Assembly: GCF_051192575.1 (NCBI RefSeq)
Contig: NZ_JBPJSQ010000003.1
Coordinates: forward strand, 124,001-188,000
Length of the DNA: 64,000 nt
DNA from: Aestuariimicrobium soli
GTDB taxonomy: Bacteria > Actinomycetota > Actinomycetes > Propionibacteriales > Propionibacteriaceae
Reading direction: 5' to 3'
In this document: piece by piece, positions 1 through 8,400 of the stretch
How positions within the stretch are numbered: the first letter of the stretch is position 1
Layout: every line of letters begins with the position of its first letter
Made by a program: the position numbers and the translations under genes
Notes under the pieces: generated by a model
The model's database searches: none
Told to the model about the DNA's origin: nothing
What the model saw: the letters and a program-made list of their open reading frames with translations, nothing else

Positions 1-13
1 AGGAGGTGGGGTC

Positions 14-379
14 GTGGCGGTGCTGGGAGAGCTCGAGCACAAGGTGATGCGCGTGCTGTGGGCGGGGCGTGAGCCGATGAGTGTGCGCTCGGTTCACGAG
101 GCCCTCGAGACCGATCGCGAGCTGGCCTACACCACGGTGATGACCGTCTTGGATCGGCTGGCGAAGAAGGGTGTGGTGACTCGCGAGCAGCAGGGTCGGG
201 CGTGGCTCTACCTGCCGGTGCAGACGCAGGCGGCCATGGTCGCCGACGAGATGGCCAACCTGCTCGACGAGGCCGGCGACGAGGGCATGCGCACCGTGGG
301 GGAGTTCATGGCCCGGCTGTCGCCGGAGCTGGCCGAGCACGCGCGGTTGTGCCTGGGGGTCAAGCCGGAGCGTCGCTGA
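14..379 (+). CDS. BlaI/MecI/CopY-family winged-helix repressor
   Basis: A 121-aa protein of the penicillinase-repressor family. These are dimeric winged-helix repressors usually released by proteolysis through a BlaR1/MecR1 partner or, in CopY types, by metal. The DNA-binding part is visible (LEHKVMRVLWAG, then SVRSVHEAL and TTVMTVLDRLAKKGVV), followed by a C-terminal dimerisation helix region (VADEMANLL onward). Translation starts at GTG, 8 bases after a perfect AGGAGG at positions 1-6. No M56 peptidase (BlaR1) gene follows: the next 200 bases are non-coding and then a decayed foreign block begins, so a normal downstream partner may have been lost or may lie upstream of the window. The target is unknown. 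Confidence 0.85.
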   Translation: MAVLGELEHKVMRVLWAGREPMSVRSVHEALETDRELAYTTVMTVLDRLAKKGVVTREQQGRAWLYLPVQTQAAMVADEMANLLDEAGDEGMRTVGEFMARLSPELAEHARLCLGVKPERR

Positions 380-401
380 GGGTGGTGCGGCAGTCGGCTG
401 T

Positions 402-415
402 GTCCAGAACTGGAC
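402..415. repeat. Minimal palindrome made of the two ends of the 75-bp element
   Basis: GTCCAGAACTGGAC is almost a perfect palindrome and equals the two termini of the 75-bp repeat family (GTCCAGAA and CTGGAC) joined without the interior. It lies 22 bases after the blaI-like stop codon and about 105 bases before a full copy. It could be a deletion derivative or a chance terminator-like site. Confidence 0.5.
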
Positions 416-450
416 CCATGTCGACACGCCCCTGCCCAGCCCCTCCCTCC

Positions 451-510
451 TCAGCCTCTCGTCTTCACCCGCCCCCCTGACCAGTCACTCCTTCTCAGCC
501 TCTCGTCTTC
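451..510 (+). repeat. 16-bp direct repeat, two copies 44 bp apart
   Basis: TCAGCCTCTCGTCTTC occurs at 451-466 and 495-510 in the non-coding stretch between the BlaI-type gene and the first 75-bp element. The surroundings are C-rich without coding potential. No function is evident. Confidence 0.7.
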
Positions 511-519
511 GCTCGCCGT

Positions 520-594
520 GTCCAGAAGTGGCCACTCGCGGGCCGAATCTGCAGGGTTCTGGCCCGATGGGCGCTCTGGTGGTCAGTGCTGGAC
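520..594 (-). repeat. 75-bp palindromic element, copy 1
   Basis: The core runs from GTCCAGAAGTGGCCACTCG to GGTGGTCAGTGCTGGAC and is exactly 75 bp. The central GGTTC shows the minus orientation (reverse complement GAACC). It is about 83% identical to copy 2 at 5560, has the same orientation, and with it brackets the foreign block. The apparent start of the ssd remnant (GTG at 586) lies inside the right arm, so that reading frame borrows its start from the repeat. Confidence 0.85.
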
Positions 595-1302
595 ATCCTC
601 GTGGGGAGCAGTCGGACCGCCGGGGGAGTCGCCGTCGCCCGTCGGTGGGCGGCCACGGGGTCGGCGAGCGTCGTCGTCGACCTCGACCTCGGGTCGGGAG
701 GTCTCGACGTCACGGCCGGGGTCGAGCACCTCGTCGGACGGCGCTGGTCGGACCTCGCGGAGCTGCGCGGCGCGGTTCCCGTCGGGACGTTGACGGGGTC
801 GTTGCCCCACGAGCACGGCTGCCACGTCCTCTCGGCCGGCGGGCCGGGCCCACCCGACGTCCCGGCAGCGGCGGTCCAGGACGGCCGCGCCGCGCTCACG
901 GGGTCGGTCCATCCGGTCGTCCTCGACGTGCCGCGGTCCTCTCCGTACCTCGCGACCGCGCTGACGTCGGCGACGACCGTCGTCGTCCTCGCCGGGCTCA
1001 CGACGAGGGCCCTGGCGGATGCCGACGCGCTCGTCGAGCGGCTCGTCGACGCGGTCGAGAGCGTCGAGCACCCCGTCGACCTCCGCCTCGTGACGCGAGG
1101 ACCTCGTCCCGGTGCGGCGGTCCTCGACGACGTCGAGGCCCACCTCGGGGTCGCCCACCTGCATCATCTCCTCGACGACCCGGCGGTCGGCCGGACCGCG
1201 GAGCGCTGCCTCTGGCCGGGATCGGGGAGGGATGCCGTGCGGCGGTGCGCGGACGTCGTCCTCGAGGCGATGCTCGCGCGGTCCGTCGGGCGGGCGTCGT
1301 GA
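586..1302 (+). pseudogene. 5'-truncated ssd/CpaE-like Tad protein, foreign copy
   Basis: A 238-aa frame matching the C-terminal two-thirds of actinobacterial Ssd/CpaE-like septum-site or pilus-localisation proteins. The stretch VVVDLDLGSGGLDVTAGVEHLVGRRW aligns in style with the Walker A-prime region of the intact homologue at 54045 (AAVELASHSGGLDLLMGVEQ). About 130 N-terminal residues, including a recognisable Walker A, are missing. The first codon lies in the right arm of the 75-bp element, so no native start remains. It is followed by a tadA pseudogene with GTGA overlap, preserving the ssd-tadA order. Codon use is dominated by GTC and CTC, unlike the native tad locus, which points to a different source. 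Confidence 0.7.
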
Positions 1303-2473
1303 CGGCCGTTCCCGCCGGCGCCCGCCGCGCGGTCGACCGCTCGATCCGGGCGGGACGGGGGCCGACGCCCATGGGGATCGCCCGCGTCCTCGACGACGAG
1401 GGGGTGCTCGGGGTGGACGGCCGCAGGCTCGCGGTCGCGTCCCTGGCCGACCGGCTCGTCGGACTCGGACCCCTGGCCCCGCTCGTCGCCGACCCTGAGG
1501 TGTGCGACGTCCTCGTCAACGGGGACGGCCGGGTCTGGGTCGAGCGCGGACAGGGCGTCGAGCCCACGACCCTCGTCATCCCGGCGGACGAGCTGCGGCC
1601 CCTCGCGTCACGGCTCGCCGGGCTCGCCGGGCGACGGCTCGACGACGCACAGCCGTGGGTCGACGGCACACTGCCCGGCGGGGTCCGGCTGCACGCCGTC
1701 CTGCCACCCCTCGCCGAGGGCGGCCCTCATCTCAGCCTGCGCATCGCCCGGCGACGGCCCGGCGGGGTGGCCGCGCTCGAGGCCCTCGGCGCGGTCGGTC
1801 CGGAGGTCGCGGACGTCCTGCGGGCGCTCGTCCCGGGCTCGGGTGGGGTTCCTCGTCACGGGTGGGACCGGAGCGGGGAAGACGACGGTCCTCGGCGCGC
1901 TGCTCGGGGAGTGCCCGCCGCACGAGCGGATCGTCGTCGTCGAGGACGTCCGTGAGCTCGACCCCGATCATCCGCACGTCGTCCGGCTCCAGGGGCGCAC
2001 GCCGAACGTCGAGGGGGTCGGCGAGGTGTCGCTCGCTGTGCTCGTCCGCGAGGCCTTGCGGATGCGTCCCGACCGGCTCGTCGTGGGGGAGGTGCGCGGT
2101 CCCGAGGTCCGAGACCTGCTCGCCGCGCTCAACACCGGTCACGAGGGCGGCGCGGGCACGGTCCACGCGAACGGGCCGGCCGAGGTCCCGGCCCGGCTCG
2201 AGGCGCTCGGCTCACTCGCGGGGATGCCGCGCGAGGCGGTCCACGCGCAGCTGCGCGGCGCGCTCGGTGCCGTCGTCCACGTCGCTCGGTGCCGTCGTCC
2301 ACGTCGCTCGGGCCGCCGACGGGCTCCGGCGGGTCGAGCAGGTCGGGGTGCCGACGACCGGGGCCGACGGTCTCGTCGAGGTCCGGACCGCCCTGCGCCA
2401 CGGGGCGGTCGGCGTGACCGAAGGACCCGCGGCCGACGACCTACGGCGGGTGCTCGAGCGGGGGCGGTCGTGA
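1299..2473 (+). pseudogene. tadA (CpaF-like secretion ATPase), two frame-breaking insertions
   Basis: Reads as a TadA/CpaF pilus ATPase over three frames. The N-terminal part (VCDVLVNGDGRVWVERG, SLRIARRRPGG) is in one frame, the Walker A (TGGTGAGKTT) and Asp box (VVVEDVRELDPDHPHV) in a second, and the C-terminus (GLVEVRTALRHG) in a third. The first break lies near 1840-1850 in a G-rich run and is explained by one extra base. The second is an exact 22-bp tandem duplication at 2266-2309. Removing both insertions would leave 384 codons, close to the 387 of the intact TadA at 55139. The protein therefore cannot be made as a functional ATPase. It is the central gene of a decayed second tad locus. 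Confidence 0.85.
2266..2309 (+). repeat. 22-bp tandem duplication inside the tadA pseudogene
   Basis: The 22 bases at 2266-2287, beginning GGTGCCGTCG, are repeated exactly at 2288-2309. Because 22 is not a multiple of three, the duplication shifts the reading frame. It has the look of recent slippage, since the copies are identical. Confidence 0.9.
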
Positions 2474-2556
2474 GCGTCCTCCCTCTCGTCCTGCTCGTGG
2501 GACTCGTCGGTGGTGCGGTGCTTCTCGGCCCGCCGAGACACCCGAGGGCACCCTGA
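2470..2556 (+). pseudogene. tadB remnant, first 28 codons
   Basis: A GTG start overlapping the tadA stop opens a 28-residue hydrophobic frame (VSVLPLVLLVGLVGG) that ends at a stop at 2554-2556. Position and the membrane-segment start fit TadB, the inner-membrane pilus platform protein of about 260 residues, of which only the first segment remains. The next 77 bases carry nothing recognisable before the convergent MMPL gene. Confidence 0.55.
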
Positions 2557-2633
2557 CGCGCGCGTCCTCGCCACCCAGGTGCCGCCCCTATGGGCGTCAG
2601 GATAGCGGCGCCCGAGGCCTCCCCGCGCGGACC

Positions 2634-4658
2634 TCAGCCCTCGCTCGGCCCGACCCGGCGCGGCCACCAGAAGCGGTCTCCGAGACGGACGGCCGCGGCC
2701 GGCACGAGGAGGGTACGGACGACGAGCGTGTCGAGGAGGACACCGATGCAGATGACGACGCCGAGTTGGGCGAGGACGACGAGCGGCAGCACCCCGAGGA
2801 CGGCGAACACCGCAGCGAGGAGGACGCCGGCGCTCGTGATGACGCCACCGGTGGCGGCGAGCGCGCGGAGCATCCCCTCTCGCGGTCCGTGCCGCTTCGC
2901 CTCCTCGGAGGCCCGGGTCACGAGGAAGATGTTGTAGTCGACGCCGAGCGCCACGAGGAAGACGAACGCGAGGAGCGGCACCCCCTCGTCCAGGCGGTCG
3001 AACCCGAGCACCTGGGTGAAGAGCACCCACGCCGCCCCGAGGCTCGCGAGGTAGGTCCCGACGACCGTCGCGACGAGCACGACGGGGGCCACGACGCTGC
3101 GGAGCAGGGCCCCGAGGGCGAGGAGGACGAGCGCGAGGATGAGCGGCAGGATGAGCGCCCGGTCGCGGGCGGAGGCGTCGGCGTTGTCGATCGCCTCGGC
3201 CTCGGTGCCGCCGACGTGGGTCGACGGGATGGTGCGGACGGCGTCACGGACCGCACGGACGGCGTCGCGGGACTCCTCGGAGCCGGACGACCCGGCAACG
3301 ACGGCGTCGATCTCCGTGACGCCCCCGCCGCTCGCGACGACCCGCGCGGACTCCACCCCGTCGACGCCGGTGACGGTGCTCAGGACCTCGTCGGGGTCGC
3401 TCTTCGTCATGACGACGACGGGGTCGACGGAGCCGGCCGGATAGGACTGCGCGTACCGGTCGAGGGCGACGATCGACTCGGGGGTGTCGAGGAACTGGTC
3501 CGAGGTCCCGAGGCCGGCCTTGATCTGGGTGACCCCCGACGCCGCGCCGGCGAGGAGGAGGACGACGACGGCGGCCACGGCGAGCGGGCGACGGGCGACG
3601 AAGTCCCCGACCCGACGCCACAGCGAGTGCCCGTCGGCGAGACCGGTCTGTCCGACCCGCGGCACCTTGGGCCAGAAGATCCAGCGGCCGAAGACGACGA
3701 GCGCGGCGGGCAGGACGACGAGGACGAAGGCGGCCGCGACGACGACGCCGACGGCACACGCGAGGCCGAGGCCGCGGGTGGCCGGGAAGGCCGACAGGAG
3801 CAGGAGGAGCAGGCCCAGGACGACGGTCGAGGCGCTCGAGAGGACCGCCTCGGTCGTCCGACGCAGGGCGTGCGCCATCGCCTCGCGGCGGTCCTCGAAG
3901 ACCCGCAGCTCGTCGCGGTAGCGCGAGATGAGGAGGAGGGCGTAGTCGGTGCCCGCACCGAAGACGAGGACGGAGAGGATGCCGACCGTCGACTCGTCCC
4001 ACGCGACGTCGAAGACGGCGAGGGTGCGGGTCGCGAGGACCGCGGCGAGCTGGTCGGCCACGCCGACGACGGTGAGCGGCACGAGCCAGAGCCACGGGCT
4101 GCGGTACGTGACGAGGAGGAGGAGGGCGACGACCGAGGCGGTCGCGGCGAGGAGCCGGAAGTCCGCGCCGTCGAAGACACTCGCGAGGTCGGCCTGGATC
4201 GCGGCCGGGCCGGTGACCTGGGCGCTCACGCCGTCGGGCAAGTTCGCGCGGGCCTCGGAGCGCAGCCGCTCGACGACGTCGGCCGTGCGGGCGGCGTCGC
4301 CGGCCTCGACGGGGACGACGACGACGGCAGCGGTGCCGTCCTCGCTGAACTGCGGGGGCATCCCCGTGGCCCCCGGCAGCGACCGGGCCGTCCCCTCGAT
4401 CGCCTGCTTGTCGGCGGCGGTGAGGGTGCCGTCGCGGGAGAAGAGGACGACGGCCGCCGAGCCCTGCTCGTCGGGCAGCTGCTGGCGCAGCTCGGCCGCG
4501 GCGAGGCTGTCCGAGCCGACCGGCAGCGCGGTGAGCGTGCCGTCCGGCTTCGTGGCCTGGCCGACGAGGCCCACGACCGCGCCGGCGCCGAGGAGCGCGA
4601 CGAGGGCGAGGACCCCCGCGACCCAGCGGCGGGTGATCAGAGCGGCGATACGTCCCAC
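2634..4658 (-). CDS. MMPL-family RND exporter
   Basis: A 674-aa membrane transporter of the MMPL/RND superfamily, which uses the proton gradient to export lipids or drugs. It has the duplicated plan of the family: an N-terminal membrane helix (WVAGVLALVALLGAGAVVG), a large extracellular domain, a block of five or six helices with GAGTDYALLLISRYR, then a second helix, second outer domain and second helix block with ALGVDYNIFLVTRASEE. The GTG start at 4658 is preceded by GGAGGG and gives the expected N-terminus. A MarR-type gene is divergent from it with about 57 bases between the chosen starts, so that regulator probably controls it. Codon use is GTC/CTC-rich like the rest of the 0.6-5.4 kb block, which suggests transfer. 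The substrate cannot be told. Confidence 0.9.
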   Translation of the reverse strand: MGRIAALITRRWVAGVLALVALLGAGAVVGLVGQATKPDGTLTALPVGSDSLAAAELRQQLPDEQGSAAVVLFSRDGTLTAADKQAIEGTARSLPGATGMPPQFSEDGTAAVVVVPVEAGDAARTADVVERLRSEARANLPDGVSAQVTGPAAIQADLASVFDGADFRLLAATASVVALLLLVTYRSPWLWLVPLTVVGVADQLAAVLATRTLAVFDVAWDESTVGILSVLVFGAGTDYALLLISRYRDELRVFEDRREAMAHALRRTTEAVLSSASTVVLGLLLLLLSAFPATRGLGLACAVGVVVAAAFVLVVLPAALVVFGRWIFWPKVPRVGQTGLADGHSLWRRVGDFVARRPLAVAAVVVLLLAGAASGVTQIKAGLGTSDQFLDTPESIVALDRYAQSYPAGSVDPVVVMTKSDPDEVLSTVTGVDGVESARVVASGGGVTEIDAVVAGSSGSEESRDAVRAVRDAVRTIPSTHVGGTEAEAIDNADASARDRALILPLILALVLLALGALLRSVVAPVVLVATVVGTYLASLGAAWVLFTQVLGFDRLDEGVPLLAFVFLVALGVDYNIFLVTRASEEAKRHGPREGMLRALAATGGVITSAGVLLAAVFAVLGVLPLVVLAQLGVVICIGVLLDTLVVRTLLVPAAAVRLGDRFWWPRRVGPSEG

Positions 4659-4689
4659 GGGTGGCCCTCCGTTGCTACGATGGCGTACC

Positions 4690-4702
4690 AGGTGATTCAC
4701 CT
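4690..4702. promoter_or_regulatory. Candidate MarR operator between mmpL-like and marR-like genes
   Basis: AGGTGATTCACCT is a palindrome with 6-bp arms around one central base. It lies in the short divergent promoter region, 32 bases from the MMPL start. MarR proteins bind such inverted repeats. If the MarR gene starts at ATG 4680 instead of GTG 4716, this site would be inside its coding region. Confidence 0.5.
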
Positions 4703-4715
4703 GATTGCTAAGTTG

Positions 4716-5204
4716 GTGAGTGATATTACACAGCATCGCAAACGCGAAGCAAGTCCGGCCCTCACGGAGGTCGTCCCCGGGTGGGCCGAGTCGTCGACCC
4801 TCGACGCGCTCCAGGAGCTCGTCGACGTCGCCGTCCAGATGCCCCACGAGGTGGCCCGCCGCGCCGGGCTCTCCACCTCCGAGCTGCACTCCCTGCGGCA
4901 CCTGTCCGCCGGCCCCCTGGGCCCGGTCGAGCTCGCCCGCCTCCTCGGGGTGACCTCGGCCGCCTCGTCCGGGGTCGTCGACCGGCTCGTCGCCCGCGGT
5001 CACGTCGAGCGACGGCCCCACCCCGAGGACGGACGCCGCACGGCGGTCGTCATCACGGACAGCGGCCGGCTCGAGGTCGTCCGCCAGCTCGCGCCGATGT
5101 TCGAGGGGCTGGCACGGATCGACGGCTCCCTCTCCCCCGACGAGCGCGCGGTCGTCGAGCGCTACCTCCGCGGGGCCACCGAGGCGATGCGGAGGCTCAT
5201 GTGA
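4716..5204 (+). CDS. MarR-family transcriptional regulator
   Basis: A winged-helix regulator of about 162 aa. The helix-turn-helix and wing are clear: LGPVELARLLGVTSAASSGV, then VDRLVARGHVERRPHPEDGRR, the typical MarR wing with the conserved D-x-R-R. It probably represses the divergent MMPL exporter. The start is uncertain. GTG 4716 leaves room for promoters and the palindromic operator, whereas ATG 4680 would add 12 residues and overlap the operator. Neither has a good ribosome-binding site. The stop overlaps the start of the truncated SDR gene (ATGTGA), so the two were one operon. It belongs to the block of foreign codon use. Confidence 0.8.
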   Translation: MSDITQHRKREASPALTEVVPGWAESSTLDALQELVDVAVQMPHEVARRAGLSTSELHSLRHLSAGPLGPVELARLLGVTSAASSGVVDRLVARGHVERRPHPEDGRRTAVVITDSGRLEVVRQLAPMFEGLARIDGSLSPDERAVVERYLRGATEAMRRLM

Positions 5205-5460
5205 GCACCGACCCGACCACCGACCCGCCGCTGGCCTCCCGCGTCGTCGACACCCTCCTCGACCGCACCGTCGCCCCCGGTTTCACCTCGGTCGGGCTCG
5301 CGGTCCGCAAGCGCCTGCCGGGCTGGCCCGCCGACCCGGCTCCGGACGCCCTGCGCGGCCACGCCGTCGCCGTCACCGGGGCCTCGTCCGGGCTCGGCCG
5401 CCGCACCGCCCTCGACCTCGCGGCCCTCGGCGCCTCCGTCCACCTCGTCGTGCGGGAGCG
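5201..5460 (+). pseudogene. 3'-truncated short-chain dehydrogenase (SDR)
   Basis: From GTG 5201 the frame reads an N-terminal extension and then the start of a Rossmann fold with the SDR dinucleotide motif (VAVTGASSGLGRRTALDLA, GASVHLVVR). After about 86 residues homology stops abruptly near 5460. The frame then runs into C-rich non-coding DNA and the second 75-bp element, stopping only at 5668. The active-site YxxxK and the rest of the roughly 280-residue enzyme are absent. Codon style also changes at this point, so 5460 is probably the right-hand edge of the foreign block or an assembly join. Confidence 0.75.
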
Positions 5461-5559
5461 GGGGTGTCCACAACCGCACCCGGCCCCTCCAGCGCGGCCA
5501 AGCCCTTGCCATCCCTGCCCACACCATCCCGGCCCTTTGCCTCCTTCCCCGCCGTCGCT

Positions 5560-5634
5560 GTCCAGAAGTGGACACTCGCGGCCCAGATCAGCGGGTTTCA
5601 CGCCCGATGAGCGCTCCGGTGGTCACTTCTGGAC
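5560..5634 (-). repeat. 75-bp palindromic element, copy 2
   Basis: The core is exactly 75 bp, GTCCAGAAGTGG to CACTTCTGGAC, with central GGTTTC giving the minus orientation. It lies between the truncated SDR and the M81/MlrC gene, ending 30 bases before the latter's start codon. It is the closest relative of copy 1, and some similarity to copy 1 may continue past the right end (ACCCTCG and ATCCTCG, then AGTCGG). Confidence 0.85.
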
Positions 5635-5664
5635 ACCCTCGGGGGTGGCTGCAAGAGTCGGCCC

Positions 5665-7215
5665 ATGACTTTGGCGAGCGAGATCTGGGTTCCTGACACC
5701 GTCGAGCGGCACGAGGGGGGGCTGGCCAGACCGCGGATCGCGATCGCGGGAATCTCGATCGAGTCGAGCACCTTCTCGGCCCATCGCTCGGGCGACGAGG
5801 CCTTCACGATGTGGCGCGGCGAGGACCTGCTCAGCGGCCTCAACCCCTTTCTGGCTCCCGGGCACCCGTTCCGGGAGGCGGCCGAGTGGGTCCCGATCGC
5901 CCGCGGTCGCTCGTTGCCCGGCGGCACCGTGGTGCGCGAGACCTACGAGCGCATGGCCGACGAGATCGTCGACGGATTGCGGGAGGCGGGCCCCCTCGAC
6001 GGCCTCTGGTACGACATCCACGGCGCGATGAGCGTCGAGGGACTCGAGGACGCAGAGGGTGACCTGATCACCCGCATCCGTGAGGTGGTCGGCGACGATG
6101 TGCTCATCGGCGCCTCGATGGACCTGCACGGCAACGTCTCCCGCACGCTGGCCACCCAGGTCGACCTGCTCTCCTGCTACCGCATGGCTCCCCACGAGGA
6201 CGCCCCGAACACCCGCAAGCGCCTCGCCCGCTCGCTGCTCAACCGTCTGCTGGGGCCGGTCGGGGCCGACGTCCAGGCCCGGCGTCCGTACAAGGCCTGG
6301 GTGCAGGTGCCAGTGCTGCTCCCCGGGGAGAAGACCTCGACCCGCCTCGAGCCCGCCACCAGCATCTACCAGGAGCTGCCGGGCATCGAGGCCCTCGACG
6401 GGGTGATCGACGCCTCGTACTGGATCGGCTACGCCTGGGCCGACGAACCCCGTTGTCAGGCCGCGGTCGTCGTCTACGGCGACGATGCCGAGCTGTGCCA
6501 GCGCGAGGCCGATCGGGTGGCCGCCCTCATCTGGGACCGCCACGACGAGTTCCAGTTCGTCGCCCCCGCCGACACCCTTGAGGTGTGCCTCGAGCAGGCC
6601 CTGGCGCCGCAGGCGGCTCGTCCGTACTTCATCTCCGACTCCGGCGACAACCCGACGGCCGGCGGCTCGGGCGACGTCACCTGGACGGTGCACCAGTTGC
6701 TGAAGCATCCGGTGCGCACCGCGGGCTTCCCGGTGATTCACGCCTCGATGTTCGACCGGGCCGCCGTGGCCGCCTGTGTCGCGGCCGGGGTGGGTGGCCG
6801 GGTCGACCTCGAGGTCGGCGCCGGGGTCGACGCCACCACCGCGGGCCCGGTGCCGATCGCGGGCGAGGTGTTCTCGATCACCGAGGGCGACCCCGTCGCG
6901 GGCACCGTCGCGGTGATCAAGGTCGACGACCTGCACCTGATCGTCACGGAGCGCCGCAAGCCCTACCACCACGAGTCGGACTTCACCGCTCTCGGGCTCG
7001 ACCCGCGCGCGGCCGGCATCGTGATCGTCAAGATCGGCTACCTCGAACCCGAGCTCTACGACATGGCCGCCGACTGGATGATGGCGCTCACCCCCGGCGG
7101 TGTCGACCAGGACCTGCTGCGTCTGGGTCACCACCGCATCGAGCGCCCGATGTTCCCGTTCGACCCTGACATGGAACGCCCCGACCTGCGCTCCGAGTTG
7201 CTCCGCGGACGCTGA
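5665..7215 (+). CDS. M81-family (MlrC-like) metalloprotein
   Basis: A 516-aa protein of the MlrC/DUF1485 family, named after the zinc peptidase that finishes microcystin linear-peptide breakdown. Family landmarks are visible: the N-terminal GISIESSTFS, LWYDIHGAM near residue 115, SMDLHGNVS near 150, CYRMAPHEDAPNTRKR, and the C-terminal-half SDSGDNPTAGGSGD near 330. The conserved Asp and His residues in these motifs are probable zinc ligands. It stands alone upstream of the LacI gene of the sugar locus and may process an amidated or peptidic substrate, but the true substrate is unknown. No signal peptide is seen, so it is cytoplasmic. Confidence 0.88.
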   Translation: MTLASEIWVPDTVERHEGGLARPRIAIAGISIESSTFSAHRSGDEAFTMWRGEDLLSGLNPFLAPGHPFREAAEWVPIARGRSLPGGTVVRETYERMADEIVDGLREAGPLDGLWYDIHGAMSVEGLEDAEGDLITRIREVVGDDVLIGASMDLHGNVSRTLATQVDLLSCYRMAPHEDAPNTRKRLARSLLNRLLGPVGADVQARRPYKAWVQVPVLLPGEKTSTRLEPATSIYQELPGIEALDGVIDASYWIGYAWADEPRCQAAVVVYGDDAELCQREADRVAALIWDRHDEFQFVAPADTLEVCLEQALAPQAARPYFISDSGDNPTAGGSGDVTWTVHQLLKHPVRTAGFPVIHASMFDRAAVAACVAAGVGGRVDLEVGAGVDATTAGPVPIAGEVFSITEGDPVAGTVAVIKVDDLHLIVTERRKPYHHESDFTALGLDPRAAGIVIVKIGYLEPELYDMAADWMMALTPGGVDQDLLRLGHHRIERPMFPFDPDMERPDLRSELLRGR

Positions 7216-7268
7216 CGCCTCCCGACCCGCCGCCTGTCCGGGGCGGGATGCCGGGGGCGGCGGGCTGG

Positions 7269-7282
7269 TGTCAACGTTGACA
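7269..7282. promoter_or_regulatory. LacI-family operator 1 overlapping the lacI-type promoter
   Basis: TGTCAACGTTGACA is a perfect 14-bp palindrome of the LacI-operator kind. Its last six bases (7277-7282) form a consensus -35 TTGACA, 16 bases from a -10 TAGTCT at 7299-7304. The regulator's ATG follows 7 bases after the -10. Repressor binding would block its own promoter. Confidence 0.8.
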
Positions 7283-7311
7283 ATGCGGGCGCCAGCCCTA
7301 GTCTGTGCACC

Positions 7312-8337
7312 ATGATGACCGAAGGACAGGCGCCGCGACTCGTCCGACCCCGCATGCAGGATGTCGCCGACGCCGCCGGGGTCAGCATCAAGACCGTGTC
7401 GCGGGCGCTGACCGGCACCGGAGCCGTCAAGGAGGCCACCCGCGAGCGCATTCTCGCCGAGGCGCGCCGGGTCGGGTTCCAGCGCAATGACATCGCCGCA
7501 GGCCTCCGCCAGGGGCAGTCGATGCGCACCCTGGGCGTCATGTTGGGTGACCTCGCGAACCCCTTCTTCCCGCCGCTGTTGCGCGGCATCCACGACGTCG
7601 CGGCCCGGCGGGGCCACCTCGTGATCTCCGCCGACGCCCAGGGTGACCCCGACCTGGAGCGCCGGTCGATCGAGTCGCTGCTGGCCCATCGCGTCGCGGG
7701 CCTGATCATCGCCCCGACGGGCACCGACTTCAGCTATCTCGGCGACCAGACCCAGTTCGGGTCGGCCATCGTGTTCGTCGACTCCAACCCCCTGGGCACC
7801 GGCGCCGACTCGGTGATCACGACCAACACCGCCAGCAGCCGCGCGGGAGTGGCGCACCTGATCTCGCGCGGGCATCGCCGGATCGGCTACCTCGGGCACC
7901 CCCAGGCCGGCGACGGCGTGCCCAAGCGGTGGCAGGGCTACGCCGATGCGCTGGCCGAGGCGGGCCTTTCGGTCGATGAGAGCATCGTCCGTCGTGACCT
8001 GCGCAACGAGGAGGACAGTGCACGCGCCGCCTCGGAGTTGTTGTCGCTGGACGAGCCGCCGACCGCCCTGTTCTCCGACAACAACCGGCTCACGGTGGGG
8101 GCGCTGCAGTCGGAGGTCTACTCGCGCCGGCCGGTGCCGATGGTCGGCTTCGACGCGTTCGACCTGGCGGCCCAGTTCGGCGTCTCGGTGATCGACAGCG
8201 ATCCCTTCGCGGTCGGACGAGCCGGCGCCGAACTGCTGTTCGAGCGACTCGAGAACCCCGATGGTCCGCCGCGGCGGCGCACCATCAAGGCGAGGCTGAT
8301 CGTCAACGACCAGCCCCTGTACGGCGTGCCGGCCTGA
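7312..8337 (+). CDS. LacI-family transcriptional repressor of the glycoside locus
   Basis: A 341-aa LacI/GalR repressor. The N-terminal helix-turn-helix and hinge (MQDVADAAGVSIKTVSRAL, residues about 15-34) precede a periplasmic-binding-like sugar domain (TLGVMLGDLANPFFPPLLRGI, GLIIAPTGT, GHRRIGYLGHP, PTALFSDNNRLTVGAL). ATG 7312 lies only 7 bases after a -10 box, so the mRNA is probably leaderless. Identical or one-mismatch operators at 7269, 8401, 8456 and 16071 indicate autoregulation and control of the divergent-context ABC transporter operon and of the GH78 gene. The inducer is presumably a sugar imported by that transporter. Confidence 0.92.
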   Translation: MMTEGQAPRLVRPRMQDVADAAGVSIKTVSRALTGTGAVKEATRERILAEARRVGFQRNDIAAGLRQGQSMRTLGVMLGDLANPFFPPLLRGIHDVAARRGHLVISADAQGDPDLERRSIESLLAHRVAGLIIAPTGTDFSYLGDQTQFGSAIVFVDSNPLGTGADSVITTNTASSRAGVAHLISRGHRRIGYLGHPQAGDGVPKRWQGYADALAEAGLSVDESIVRRDLRNEEDSARAASELLSLDEPPTALFSDNNRLTVGALQSEVYSRRPVPMVGFDAFDLAAQFGVSVIDSDPFAVGRAGAELLFERLENPDGPPRRRTIKARLIVNDQPLYGVPA

Positions 8338-8400
8338 TCCAAGGCTGACCCAGCGAGCCTGACCCGCGAGGCCTGCCCGCAGGTCAACGACTCGCCAAAA

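Noticed and set aside
2766..5204. Very long open frame opposite the MMPL gene (812 codons) and similar long antisense frames, for example 5623-8421 and 56601-59243
   Set aside because: They are shadows of high-GC genes: composition is dominated by Arg, Gly, Asp or His, there are no domains, and the opposite strand carries clear protein families.
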